A stretch of DNA of 50,377 bases from Hyphomicrobiales bacterium (GCA_900465915.1 UBKJ01000019.1:1-50377), one strand, 5' to 3'; shown: positions 30,326 through 38,008, numbered from the stretch's first letter. Numbers and translations: made by a program. Notes: generated by a model from the letters alone, not told the origin.

Positions 30326-30603
30326 CTCACCCCTCCAAAACTCTGGCAATATTCACCGATTCTATCCGGGCGGAACCAAATCGCAACCTTGAATAGCCCT
30401 GGCCGCCCGATGGTGTTGCGCGGCGGCCGCCACCCCGCCGTTCAGGCTTGCAAAGGCCGGACCAGATCGCCCCCTTCCTTTCCGGCCTCTCCCCAAGCGC
30501 CAATTTTGGCTTGTCAGGCACAGCCGGTCCCGGCAGGCTTTCTCAAAAGTCCCTTTTCGACGGTTCCGCTTGTGTTGTGGCTGGTGGTTTGGCGTTTCGG
30601 CCG
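30326..30603. other. Intergenic region
   Basis: Between the small membrane protein and the winged-helix protein. GC-rich, without a gene that I can support. No strong hairpin followed by a T-run was found here. Confidence 0.4.
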
Positions 30604-31419
30604 TCAGCCTGATGGTGGTTTGCGACTAGCAAACCGCTGAAAGCGGCCCGAAGGGCCACTATCAGGCTGTTTAAAAGGCCGTCCGTTTATATTTTTATTT
30701 CCGAAGGTTCCTGAGGACGCCGCTTTTTTGAACCCTATCGGATAAAATTTAAGCCCCAGGTTCGGGCGAAACTTTCGAACCCACGAAAGCCAGCGCTGGC
30801 AGGCGATTTTGATGATGTTGGTGAGGTTCTTCGCGCGCCATTGCGGCCGCTCTTGGATCAGCAGCAAGGCCATCTGACGGGCTTTGCGCAAGGCGTTGCG
30901 CACTGTGGTCACGCCGACGCCGGCGCGATCGCCGATCTCCTTGACGCTGGAGGTGCAGGCGCTGTGCTGCCTGAAGTCCGACGCAACGATATAGAGAACG
31001 GCGCGCTCTCCTTCGGTGAAGCGGTCTCGAACATGAGGAGGAAGGGCGGCCATGTCACCCAGGCGGCGCTTTCTGGCCCATCGGATCGAGCATCGAGACC
31101 CACTGGCGGCCTCCTGTCGCGACTGATCGGACTTTTCCCTCTTGGGGAAATAGCTCCGTGCCGGCGGCATGCGCTTTTCGCGGGCCTCGATCAGCAACGT
31201 CCTACGAAGATGAGCGGCGCGATTAAGCTCCTCGGCCTCTTCGTCGCTCAGATGGCCCTCGGAATATCCGCGCCACAGGAGCTTCTCGAAGTGATCGATC
31301 TGCTTGGTCGTCGTGATATCGCCTAGCAGTTGGCGCAGTTGGGCATGAGCGGACAGTCCGCTCGGCCTGGATGGAGGCAAAGCAAGTCCGTGGCGCTCTT
31401 GCGCGACAAGTTCAGTCAT
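30604..31419 (-). CDS. Winged-helix DNA-binding protein (replication-initiator-like)
   Basis: The 271-residue protein has an N-terminal helical region (to about 90), a basic hinge (KREKSDQSRQEAASGSRCSIRWARKRRLG) and a DNA-binding domain at about 125-200. That domain holds FTEGERAVLYIVASDF, then CTSSVKEIGDRAGVGVTTVRNALRKA, a clear helix-turn-helix, and ends with IIKIACQRWLSWVRKFRP. It resembles the HTH domains of plasmid replication initiators and regulators, but lacks the two-domain Rep length. ATG 31417-31419 follows AAAGGGGAAGTGACGG. An inverted repeat (31514-31547) in its leader could be its operator. Confidence 0.65.
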   Translation of the reverse strand: MTELVAQERHGLALPPSRPSGLSAHAQLRQLLGDITTTKQIDHFEKLLWRGYSEGHLSDEEAEELNRAAHLRRTLLIEAREKRMPPARSYFPKREKSDQSRQEAASGSRCSIRWARKRRLGDMAALPPHVRDRFTEGERAVLYIVASDFRQHSACTSSVKEIGDRAGVGVTTVRNALRKARQMALLLIQERPQWRAKNLTNIIKIACQRWLSWVRKFRPNLGLKFYPIGFKKAASSGTFGNKNINGRPFKQPDSGPSGRFQRFASRKPPSG

Positions 31420-31513
31420 CCGTCACTTCCCCTTTTCGGGGCCGCGCAGGCAAAGCTCATCCGTCCGGAAAATCGAAGAATTTCCGTTGACAGGGACCAT
31501 CAATTTTGGGAAA

Positions 31514-31547
31514 GTGATCTCGACTTAAAGCTGGTTACTGAGATCAC
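31514..31547. promoter_or_regulatory. 8-bp inverted repeat upstream of the winged-helix gene
   Basis: GTGATCTC at 31514-31521 and GAGATCAC at 31540-31547 are perfect inverted arms separated by 18 bases, about 95 bases upstream of the winged-helix start. They would suit a dimeric DNA-binding protein or form a leader stem. Confidence 0.4.
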
Positions 31548-31558
31548 CACCCTTTGAA

Positions 31559-31593
31559 AAAACCGCTTAGACGTTGGCGCGTCTGGCGGTTTT
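31559..31593 (-). terminator. Intrinsic terminator between the 31600 fragment and the winged-helix gene
   Basis: AAAACCGC pairs with GCGGTTTT, and inside it AGACG pairs with CGTCT, forming a long stem. The minus strand continues TTTTTTC, and the plus strand has TTTTC as well. It follows a leftward open frame ending at 31601, whose 51-codon tail looks like coding sequence (see the rejected list). Confidence 0.7.
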
Positions 31594-31605
31594 CGCTTTT
31601 CTAGC

Positions 31606-32076
31606 CCGGTGCGGCCATTTTCATCCTCTCCAAGTTACGTTCTGACCACGCAATCGTGGCCGGCGAAATCTGAAAGCCATGGCTGCGCAAGGCGCGCGCC
31701 ATCGGCCGCCAGAAAGACGGTCGGAGCAGTTGACGAACTGAGGGGGAATCTGTAGGAATTGCTTTGGATGAATTTTTGTCTACAGACCCCGTGAAACACC
31801 CCGTTTCGCGGGGTTTTCTTTTTCTCAAGACGACTGGCTCTCCTCCTTGTCGGTTGGTTCGTTTGATTCGACTGAAGTGTAAGTTTGCACAAAAGGATTC
31901 CGCCGACAACCATCTGATAGGTAATTGGTATACCCGTCGCGGTCAGACCTCGGCGGTCCCCGAACCAAGCGCCAATATGAGGTGAGTCTACTTCTTGAAC
32001 CAAGCGAAGATTTCCCGCGCCTCACCCGAGCCAGGTAGGAATGTTTTCTTGGGCGGATTGACTCCGGCAATAATGA
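31606..32076. other. Intergenic region, possibly with a short gene fragment
   Basis: About 470 bases with no complete gene. The leftward stretch before 31601 has a coding-like tail of about 50 codons. A hairpin with a T-run sits at 31798-31824. The SOS box of the DNA polymerase gene lies at the right end. Confidence 0.35.
31798..31824 (+). terminator. Terminator-like hairpin in the 31.6-32.1 kb gap
   Basis: ACCCCG and CGGGGT pair around TTTCG, followed on the plus strand by TTTTCTTTTTC. Upstream, TCTGTAG (31749-31755) and CTACAGA (31780-31786) form another inverted pair. No plus-strand protein gene lies upstream, so a small RNA ending here is possible. Confidence 0.5.
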
Positions 32077-32091
32077 GAACATAATAAGAAC
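32077..32091 (+). promoter_or_regulatory. LexA (SOS) box
   Basis: GAAC at 32077-32080 and GAAC at 32088-32091 are separated by ATAATAA, matching the direct-repeat GAAC-N7-GAAC operator recognised by alphaproteobacterial LexA. It lies 83 bases before the start codon of the Y-family polymerase gene, as expected for a damage-inducible promoter. Confidence 0.75.
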
Positions 32092-32174
32092 ATCGTCGCG
32101 CGCTGCTGCTCGCGGCGAGGTTCCTCATTTTTCAGAATGGATCGCGTGTTTCGCGCCGCGGGAGAGGTTTTGCC

Positions 32175-33440
32175 GTGCGTCGGCCGGAAACGATTGAACG
32201 TTTATATCTGGATTTCGACGGCTTTTTCGCAAGCGTCGAGCAGCAATGCGACCGTCGTTTGCGCGGCCGTCCGGTCGGCGTCGTTCCGTTCGAGGGCACG
32301 ACGCGCACGGCCGTCATTGCGTGCTCGCGCGAGGCCAAGGCCTACGGCGTCAAAAACGTGATGCCGATCGACGAGGCGAAGCGGCTTTGTCCGGATCTCG
32401 TGCTCGTTCCCCAAAAGCCGGACCTTTACCGGCGCGCTCACAATGCACTCCTATCGGAAATCGAGACCGTTATTCCCATCGATACGGCAAAGTCGATTGA
32501 CGAGCTGACATGTCGCCTCGATGACGACGGCCGCGCCGATCCCGTGGCGTTGTCGGCACGCATCAAGGCGGCGATCGCTGAGAACGTCGGGCCAGTCATC
32601 ACCTGCTCGATCGGCTTTGCCGCCAATCGCCAGCTTGCGAAGATCGCTTGCAAAGAGGGGAAACGCGGGGCAGGGCGGTACGGTGACGGGCTCGCGATCT
32701 GGCGACCGGAAGACCTGCCGGCGCCACTGTTCGCGGTGGCTATGGAAGATATTCCAGGTGTCGGTGGCAACATGGCCAAGCGACTGTATCGATCGTCCAT
32801 CTACACGACAGAACAGCTCTATAATCTTCAACCGAAACATATGCGCCGGCTCTGGAATAATGTCACCGGAGAACGGCTCTGGTACGCCCTCCATGGCTAT
32901 GACATCCAGGCGCCGACATCGAGCCGGGGGATGTTCGGGCATGGCCGCGTCCTGCCGCCTGAATCGAGATCCTTTTCCGGCGCACGCGAGATCTCACGCC
33001 TGCTTTTGATCAAGGCCGCTCGACGCCTTCGACGCGAGAACTTCTATGCCGGCGGCCTCTGGCTTTGGCTTTCGATCCGCGATGGATCGTGGATGGGAAA
33101 ACGGCATCTGCCGGTCGTCAACGACGATCAGGCCATCCTTTCCGGGTTGGAGGAGTTATGGGGCCAGGTGCGGCGTGATCATCCGCGCGGACTGACGATT
33201 TTTCGCGTGGGCGTCACGCTCTATGACCTCTCGCCCTCGCATGAACGCCAGCTCGATATGTTGCTCAACGACGACCGGCAACGTCGACGGTGGGAAAATG
33301 CCAGCAAAGCGATCGACGCCCTCAACACGCGCTATGCCGGCACAGTAGTCAACCTGGGTGAGTGGCGGCCACCCGCCGGTGGGCATGTCGGCGGCAAGAT
33401 CAGTTACACGCGCATCCCATCAGCGGAGGATTTCTGGTGA
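32175..33440 (+). CDS. Y-family (DinB/UmuC-type) DNA polymerase
   Basis: The 421-residue protein begins at GTG 32175-32177 with GAGAGG upstream. The catalytic region is clear: YLDFDGFFASVEQ at 11-23 carries the first metal-binding Asp, and SIDE at 107-110 carries the Asp-Glu pair. A helix-hairpin-helix-like thumb (MEDIPGVGGNMAKRLY) is at about 192-207, and a little-finger-like region follows. This is a translesion polymerase. The C-terminal clamp-binding motif is not evident. A LexA box precedes it, indicating SOS control. It stands alone, without imuA or dnaE2, but is followed by an overlapping small zinc-ribbon gene. Confidence 0.9.
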   Translation: MRRPETIERLYLDFDGFFASVEQQCDRRLRGRPVGVVPFEGTTRTAVIACSREAKAYGVKNVMPIDEAKRLCPDLVLVPQKPDLYRRAHNALLSEIETVIPIDTAKSIDELTCRLDDDGRADPVALSARIKAAIAENVGPVITCSIGFAANRQLAKIACKEGKRGAGRYGDGLAIWRPEDLPAPLFAVAMEDIPGVGGNMAKRLYRSSIYTTEQLYNLQPKHMRRLWNNVTGERLWYALHGYDIQAPTSSRGMFGHGRVLPPESRSFSGAREISRLLLIKAARRLRRENFYAGGLWLWLSIRDGSWMGKRHLPVVNDDQAILSGLEELWGQVRRDHPRGLTIFRVGVTLYDLSPSHERQLDMLLNDDRQRRRWENASKAIDALNTRYAGTVVNLGEWRPPAGGHVGGKISYTRIPSAEDFW

Positions 33441-33691
33441 AAAGCTGGAAGCAGAATATTCGCGTCGGCGATCTTGCCGACAATCAGAAGCTGGAAGCGC
33501 GCTGCAGGAGATGCGGTCATGTCCACTATTTGACGCGGGCAATTGTCTGCACCTCTCCGGAGCGGGAATTTCTCTACATTGACGAGCTCGAGCGCGAAAC
33601 GATCTGCAGGGCGCGAGGGTGTCGCGGGGATGTGCGGCTTTCCATGGTGCGACTGGACGAACTGAGCGGCTTCGTTGGTGGTCTGGCCTAA
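33437..33691 (+). CDS. Small zinc-ribbon-like protein coupled to the polymerase gene
   Basis: The 84-residue protein starts at GTG 33437-33439, overlapping the polymerase stop by four bases (GTGA), so translation is coupled. It contains CRRCGHVHYL near residues 23-32 and CRARGC near residue 58, a partial zinc-ribbon arrangement; a C-terminal helix follows (RLDELSGFV). The tight coupling and damage-inducible promoter suggest an accessory factor of the polymerase. No family recognised. Confidence 0.65.
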   Translation: MKSWKQNIRVGDLADNQKLEARCRRCGHVHYLTRAIVCTSPEREFLYIDELERETICRARGCRGDVRLSMVRLDELSGFVGGLA

Positions 33692-34026
33692 CCTAAGCCA
33701 GAGGAATGGAATTAGCGTTGGCATTTAGGCCCAGCGTGCGCTGCTGGCGTGGCGCTACTGCTTCAACCCTCAAATACACGTCGGACTGACCCCTGAATTT
33801 TAAGGGAGATAAGCCGTGGAAAAGGTTAAGGAGTTTTTCTGTTCCGATCCCCCCGGACACGGGAATAGCCCAAAATAGTTAGGTGGTGTAGCTCTTTTGG
33901 ATTGGGAAAAAACTGAATCACTTCAATCAGCTAAGCCAGCACTCTATTGCAGTTCGTATCATTCGGAGTCTATGATGCGCGCGCGTTGAAGGACAAAAAC
34001 CGTCGAACCGCTCAAGGGGAAAGAGT
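33692..34026. other. Intergenic region between polymerase operon and XRE regulator
   Basis: About 335 bases with no gene I can support. It includes CCTGAATTTTAAGGGAGATAAG, where CCCTTAAAATT-type inverted sequences occur, and a purine-rich run. The GTG frame at 34027 begins at its right end. Confidence 0.4.
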
Positions 34027-34254
34027 GTGTTCAGAAATGGGATATGCCTGACCGGATGGATTAGGCAACTTCATGCTGAATCGTGGGGGGGGGGGATAAA
34101 CGATGGCGCGGCAGGGCGTACCATAATGAGGACTCTTAATTTTTCCAAACATTGGAGTCATAAACGGCTGCTTTGCGAATCAATCGCACAAGCCAGACCA
34201 CCGAATGCACACCGGGTCGAGAAGGTGAAAAAAGAAGTAAATGCCTCGGTTTAA
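34027..34254 (+). CDS. Possible upstream ORF spanning a run of 11 G
   Basis: GTG 34027-34029 follows CAAGGGGAAAGA. The 75-residue frame crosses an uninterrupted run of G at 34085-34095 (coding Trp-Gly-Gly-Gly) and ends at TAA 34252-34254, 14 bases inside the XRE gene. The overlap would allow reinitiation of the regulator. A change in the number of G residues would shift the frame. It could be a leader peptide gene or chance. Confidence 0.35.
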   Translation: MFRNGICLTGWIRQLHAESWGGGINDGAAGRTIMRTLNFSKHWSHKRLLCESIAQARPPNAHRVEKVKKEVNASV

Positions 34255-34606
34255 GGGTGAGAACAAAGGCGACGAGACGATAACCAGAGACTTGACGGAA
34301 CTTACGCATCAGGAACGGCTCGTCATTGGCCTGGAACGGATCAAGTCGCAGCGAGGTCTGAAAAACAAAGACCTGGCGGCAATGCTCGACGTTACGGAAG
34401 GCTATATGTCGCAGGTGATCCGCGGTATGCGGGATGTCAAGTTAACGATGTTGGACAAGATGACCCGCGTTCTCGGCGTCACGACCTACGAACTGTTCGA
34501 GGTCACGGAAGAGGACCTTCGGGATCGGGAAACGCCTCCGCAGGAGGAGGAACCAAGTCGGCGCAGGTCAAAAAAAAAGATGACTGAGGGTCATCTCGCT
34601 GCCTGA
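34241..34606 (+). CDS. XRE-family HTH regulator
   Basis: The 121-residue protein has a Cro/C1-type helix-turn-helix at about 45-80 (NKDLAAMLDVTEGYMSQVIRGMRDVKLTMLDK), with the preceding helix RLVIGLERIKSQRGLK. The C-terminal tail is acidic and then basic (EEEPSRRRSKKK). The start ATG 34241-34243 has a weak GAAGTAA leader. It converges on the exported-protein operon at 34659. XRE proteins of this size often regulate plasmid conjugation or stability genes; the target is unknown. Confidence 0.8.
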   Translation: MPRFKGENKGDETITRDLTELTHQERLVIGLERIKSQRGLKNKDLAAMLDVTEGYMSQVIRGMRDVKLTMLDKMTRVLGVTTYELFEVTEEDLRDRETPPQEEEPSRRRSKKKMTEGHLAA

Positions 34607-34658
34607 AAGATGCGATGCCCGGAGACTAGCCCGGGCACGCAGGTTTTCGTAAAAGCCA

Positions 34659-35213
34659 TCAATAGTTGAGATTGAACCAGAACCGCTGCTTCGTGCCCTG
34701 TTCATTGGGGACATCGAAGAAATAGGGGTCCTTGCGCATCGGCCGTGGAATGGAAACGACCTGCGTGCAGGAGTTGCCGTGATCGCCGCCTCCGACCTGC
34801 CGGTACTCAACGTCTTTATACTTTAAACCTGTCTGCTGCCGTTCACGTGGATTCCGGCACACGTTGACCGTTTTCTCGCAGCGGTTCGCCATTTGGTTCC
34901 ATCCGCCGCGATCGTCGTTGTTGTCACTGGCTGCTTTGTATCCTTCGGGGCAATTTTCATAGCGCTCGAAGCCGGGTTTTCCCGCCTTGCCTTCCTCGCA
35001 AATAGGCCAGCTGAAGCCGGGTTTTGCCATTTCCGAGATCAGTTTCGTCATAGGCGGAACGCAATAACCGACACCCTGCCAGGATGGGTTCTGCGATGCC
35101 GCGCATAAAAGGACCTGGCAACCCCACGAGGCGTCCTGTGCCTGGGCGGGAGCTGCCATCCAAAATGTGCCAGCGGCGATCATTGACGCCGAAAATAAAT
35201 TAATTGCTTTCAT
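34659..35213 (-). CDS. TrbM/KikA-like exported protein
   Basis: The 184-residue protein has a signal peptide (MKAINLFSASMIAAGTFWMAAPAQA) cut after residue 25, then SWGCQVLLCAASQNPSWQGVGYCVPPMTKLISEMAKPGFSWPIC in order. The C-x4-C-x14-C pattern with PPM-KLI is that of TrbM/KikA/MpfK, periplasmic proteins of type IV conjugation systems. Eight cysteines overall suggest disulphides. The start ATG follows GAGAGAGGAAG. It is the last gene of the 37.9-34.7 kb operon, which supports a role in conjugation or mating-pair formation. Confidence 0.8.
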   Translation of the reverse strand: MKAINLFSASMIAAGTFWMAAPAQAQDASWGCQVLLCAASQNPSWQGVGYCVPPMTKLISEMAKPGFSWPICEEGKAGKPGFERYENCPEGYKAASDNNDDRGGWNQMANRCEKTVNVCRNPRERQQTGLKYKDVEYRQVGGGDHGNSCTQVVSIPRPMRKDPYFFDVPNEQGTKQRFWFNLNY

Positions 35214-35237
35214 CTTCCTCTCTCCTGAAACGTGAAC

Positions 35238-35612
35238 TCATCGTGTGTACGTCCAGACGCCGTCGATTTTGGCGAATGGAAGAGTGGCAGGACGTGAGCC
35301 GCCAAAATCTCCGGTTGTCGTTACTGTGCCCACGCAAATCACTCCTGGGAAACTGGGATTTGCTTGGCATTCGGAAATTTTCATCGAACCACCTTTGAAA
35401 GCCGATTTCTGAAGAGCAGATGTCGCCTCTTCGTCCGTGGGGATTTCAAGCTTCGCAGCCTCAGTCGCTTTCGCCTCTAGCTCGGTAACCTTCGCCTCGA
35501 GCTCCGTGATTTTGGTGCTCGTCGTCATGTTGTTGATCTGGTAGCCCGCGCCAAAACCGACGAGAGCTGCGACGGCTGCGGCAATACCGGCTGAAACGTA
35601 AGGATTCGTCAT
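35238..35612 (-). CDS. Membrane-anchored coiled-coil protein
   Basis: The 124-residue protein has an N-terminal transmembrane segment (YVSAGIAAAVAALVGFGAGYQI) and a short coiled coil built of the repeated unit ELEAKVTELEAKATEAAKLE. A C-terminal periplasmic domain follows with a cysteine pair in SECQANPSFPGVICVGTVTTT. It is probably exposed on the periplasmic side. Function unknown. It lies 24 bases upstream of the TrbM-like gene. Confidence 0.65.
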   Translation of the reverse strand: MTNPYVSAGIAAAVAALVGFGAGYQINNMTTSTKITELEAKVTELEAKATEAAKLEIPTDEEATSALQKSAFKGGSMKISECQANPSFPGVICVGTVTTTGDFGGSRPATLPFAKIDGVWTYTR

Positions 35613-35621
35613 GATGCCTCC

Positions 35622-35951
35622 TCAATATCCTTCGATGCCAAGCCGTTTGAGAATGATCGTGGGATCCTTCTCGCAATCCTTTTTCCAGTCTGGATGCTTG
35701 ACGCAGGCATAGGCATACTGGCTGAGGTCCGCGGACGAGAGATCGGCTAGCTTGTTGCCGATCTCTTTCCACTGCTGGACATCCTGTGGGTCGCAACCGG
35801 CGCCGCCGGCCCCGCAAAAATCAGGATCGCGCTCTTCAACCTGTTTCTGCGTGGCACCGTCCTGCGTAGGGATCTGCGACATGGCTGAAATCGGAGCGGC
35901 TGCAAGGAGCATAGCTCCAGCGGCAAGCGCATATGTGAAAATACGGTTCAT
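35622..35951 (-). CDS. Small exported four-cysteine protein, paralogue of 3556-3849
   Basis: I start this 109-residue protein at ATG 35949-35951, after GGAGGTTAGT. The signal peptide is MNRIFTYALAAGAMLLAAAPISA. The mature part has CGAGGAGC, then LSQYAYACVKHPDWKKDCEKDP and LKRLGIEGY, the same cysteine spacing as the protein at 3556-3849. It starts one base from the stop of the nuclease-like gene upstream and lies 9 bases before the coiled-coil gene, within the TrbM operon. Function unknown; two copies on one plasmid suggest a repeated structural or adaptor role. Confidence 0.75.
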   Translation of the reverse strand: MNRIFTYALAAGAMLLAAAPISAMSQIPTQDGATQKQVEERDPDFCGAGGAGCDPQDVQQWKEIGNKLADLSSADLSQYAYACVKHPDWKKDCEKDPTIILKRLGIEGY

Positions 35952-35952
35952 A

Positions 35953-36570
35953 CTAACCTCCGTTGGATTCTTTAGAGGGTTGTGGAGCGACGGGCGGGGG
36001 TAAGGGGAGGCCGGGTTCAAAAGTGTCTAGCGGCGGCAATTCCGACTTTTTCTCCGGCGGCATAGCTGCAACATAAAGCCATGGTGGTAGGAGATCTTGC
36101 GAAGACCAGACACCAAAGCCCAGGCCTCGGGCTTTCCGCTCGATATCGAAATATGCGGGTACTTGTGGCTCGTTCTTGTAATTAAAGGCATATCCAATGC
36201 CTTCAGCGATTGCCGTTGCAGCCAGATTCGTTTCGCCAACGAAGCAGTGGGCGATCAGATTTTTGTTCGCGTCGCGAGCAACTGGTGCGCAATTCACATC
36301 GCGTTTGAGTGTCCGGAGGATCATCCATGCCTTGGCAACCTGTCCTGCAGGCCATTCAACTCCGTCGCTAATGGCTGTCTGTTCGAGGCGAGGGGCTTCA
36401 TATCCGGCAAGACGAACTATCTGGCCGCGATCCTTGAAATCGAGTGTCGTGCCGTCGATCACCTGCACCTTGCCATAAATTTGGCGAGGGACGTCGGCCG
36501 GCCGGCTCTGCGCCACTGAGAGTGTCGGGAGCCCTGCGAGCAGAGCGAAGGTGAGGGCCGATCGCATCAT
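35953..36570 (-). CDS. Exported thermonuclease-like (SNase-fold) protein
   Basis: The 205-residue protein starts at ATG 36568-36570 after GCAAGGACA and has a signal peptide (MMRSALTFALLAGLPTLSVA). Residues 30-165 follow the staphylococcal nuclease fold: GKVQVIDGTTLDF, then IVRLAGYEAPRLEQ, which keeps the Arg of the R-L-G-(I/Y)-(D/E)-AP motif, and AAIAEGIGYAF, then FDIERKARGLGFGVWSS. The catalytic Asp/Glu arrangement is similar to active members. A proline-rich tail ends the protein. SNase-like proteins with signal peptides are frequent in conjugation gene clusters of rhizobia, with unclear function. Confidence 0.8.
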   Translation of the reverse strand: MMRSALTFALLAGLPTLSVAQSRPADVPRQIYGKVQVIDGTTLDFKDRGQIVRLAGYEAPRLEQTAISDGVEWPAGQVAKAWMILRTLKRDVNCAPVARDANKNLIAHCFVGETNLAATAIAEGIGYAFNYKNEPQVPAYFDIERKARGLGFGVWSSQDLLPPWLYVAAMPPEKKSELPPLDTFEPGLPLPPPVAPQPSKESNGG

Positions 36571-37226
36571 TGTCCTTGCTGCACCTTTTGTTGCTGCATC
36601 AGAACCGAAACGGGGTGAGGCAAGTCGGAGTAGGCCCAAAGACCGGCGCGCGCCGACCGGGCGCTTTCCTCCGCCACTCTGTAGCCTGGGACGATCAGTT
36701 GGCCCGCGCCGTCAACGGCTGCGAATCCCCATCCTTGTGCGATCATGTATGTGGCCAGGTCATAGCCACGCTCACCTGTCGTTGTCTGGCAGACGACGAC
36801 GGCATTATTCGCGTCGAGATCCTTGACCGTCGTGCAGACGGGCTTTGTGTCGCGGATCAGCGCCTGGGCCATGATGAGATTCAGTTCCCCGCAATCCCGC
36901 ACAACGCCAGCTGACAGCGTGATGTTCGTACCGCGGAGGCAGGTTTGCAGTCCATACAAGCGATATCGACGCCCGTCGGCAATCCATGTGTCACCGGTCT
37001 CGAATTGAGCCGTGGCGGGAAACGGGGAGAAATTAGATTGTTGGCCATCCTGTGGCGGAGCTGGCGTTGGTGAATTTTGTGTAGACTGCACCAGTATCAC
37101 TGGCGGCATTGAAGGCGTTGCTTCTGAAGGTTTTTCGGCAATTACACCCGGCATGATGTACATGCTTGCGTAAAGGCCGGAAGCTGCAATTGTGGCAAGA
37201 AACATGAACAGTTTAATCCGCATCAA
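36567..37226 (-). CDS. Exported SNase-fold protein, catalytic motif lost
   Basis: The 219-residue protein has an N-terminal hydrophobic segment (KLFMFLATIAASGLYASMYIMPG) and a Pro/Gln-rich linker. The SNase domain follows, with GRRYRLYGLQTCLRG where active nucleases have RLxGIDAPE; the acidic residue and AP are replaced. The later parts (LATYMIAQGWGFAAVD, RVAEESARSARAGLWAYSDLP) fit the fold. It overlaps the following gene by four bases. It is probably an inactive structural or binding paralogue. Confidence 0.75.
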   Translation of the reverse strand: MMRIKLFMFLATIAASGLYASMYIMPGVIAEKPSEATPSMPPVILVQSTQNSPTPAPPQDGQQSNFSPFPATAQFETGDTWIADGRRYRLYGLQTCLRGTNITLSAGVVRDCGELNLIMAQALIRDTKPVCTTVKDLDANNAVVVCQTTTGERGYDLATYMIAQGWGFAAVDGAGQLIVPGYRVAEESARSARAGLWAYSDLPHPVSVLMQQQKVQQGQ

Positions 37227-37918
37227 TTTGTTGAAGGGTTGGTTCGATAACGTTCACCGTACGGGTGCTTGAAATAGCTGTTAGCCCAAAGTCCAGCTTT
37301 CGCCTGCCGTGCTGCGTCTTCGGCCTTCGCATACTCGGGAAAAATGGGTTTGCCAGCGCGATCCCTCGAAGCAAAAGCGAAACCCTTCCTGATCAGGGTC
37401 TCAGAGAGCGATTGGACCATATCGTCCTGGGTGAAAAAACACTCGGCGAACCGAACAGTGGGGCTTCCTGGGTTTTGGCCGATGAAGTGGCAAGGGAAGG
37501 CGTCGCCCGCGGCCGCCTTTGCCTCGTCGAGGCTGGAGGCGAGCCCCGCCAATGAGACAGTGACGCATGAAACCCGATTGTCCATGAACTGGACTATCTC
37601 TGTCGAAAGGCAGCCTTGGACGCCAGCAAGCTTGATGACCACGCTATTCGAATCAAGAAATGCATTGCCGGTGAGAGCACTAACTGGCCTTACTGTCTCA
37701 AGTTTGAGGTTTGTGGCGATTGACGACGTGTCGAGAGATACCTGCGGCCCAGGGACTAGATCCCGGCCTTGTGCGTAGGCATTCTGGTAATAGGAGACGA
37801 ATTTCGAGACGGCATCGTCTTGCGCCATGGCGGACGGGACGAAGAGGCAGCTTGCAAGCGCCAGGTAGGGTAAGCGGCCAAGCCGCCAGAGAGCATATCT
37901 CATGATCGCAATCGTCAC
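37223..37918 (-). CDS. Exported SNase-fold-like protein, diverged
   Basis: The 231-residue protein is the first gene of the operon. The start is GTG 37916-37918; an ATG at 37901-37903 is also possible. The signal peptide ends near SAMA. The domain has VIKLAGVQGCLSTEIVQ in place of the catalytic RLxGIDAPE motif, ISLAGLASSLDEAK and, at the end, FPEYAKAEDAARQAKAGLWANSYFKHP, the same helix-strand end as in the other two copies. It shares Gly-Val/Leu-Gln-x-Cys-Leu with the copy at 36567. It overlaps that gene by four bases. Probably catalytically dead. Confidence 0.7.
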   Translation of the reverse strand: MTIAIMRYALWRLGRLPYLALASCLFVPSAMAQDDAVSKFVSYYQNAYAQGRDLVPGPQVSLDTSSIATNLKLETVRPVSALTGNAFLDSNSVVIKLAGVQGCLSTEIVQFMDNRVSCVTVSLAGLASSLDEAKAAAGDAFPCHFIGQNPGSPTVRFAECFFTQDDMVQSLSETLIRKGFAFASRDRAGKPIFPEYAKAEDAARQAKAGLWANSYFKHPYGERYRTNPSTN

Positions 37919-37992
37919 CTGTTGACTGCGATGAAAATTGCAGAAATGTTAGTGCAGTGCAAGTTGTTGTGATATTCTAGGTCGTCTGACGT

Positions 37993-38008
37993 TGTCGAAT
38001 GACACGAT
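37993..38008. promoter_or_regulatory. Direct-repeat site 1, TGTCGAATGACACGAT
   Basis: The 16 bases recur exactly at 38098-38113. TGTC-n4-GACA inside is an inverted repeat. The two copies start 105 bases apart, close to ten helical turns, about 75 and 180 bases upstream of the exported-protein operon. Confidence 0.5.

Noticed and set aside
31601..31909. 102-residue leftward frame before the terminator at 31559
   Set aside because: The last 50 codons look coding and are followed by a terminator, but the first half crosses another hairpin and there is no ribosome site; at most a gene fragment, so not called.
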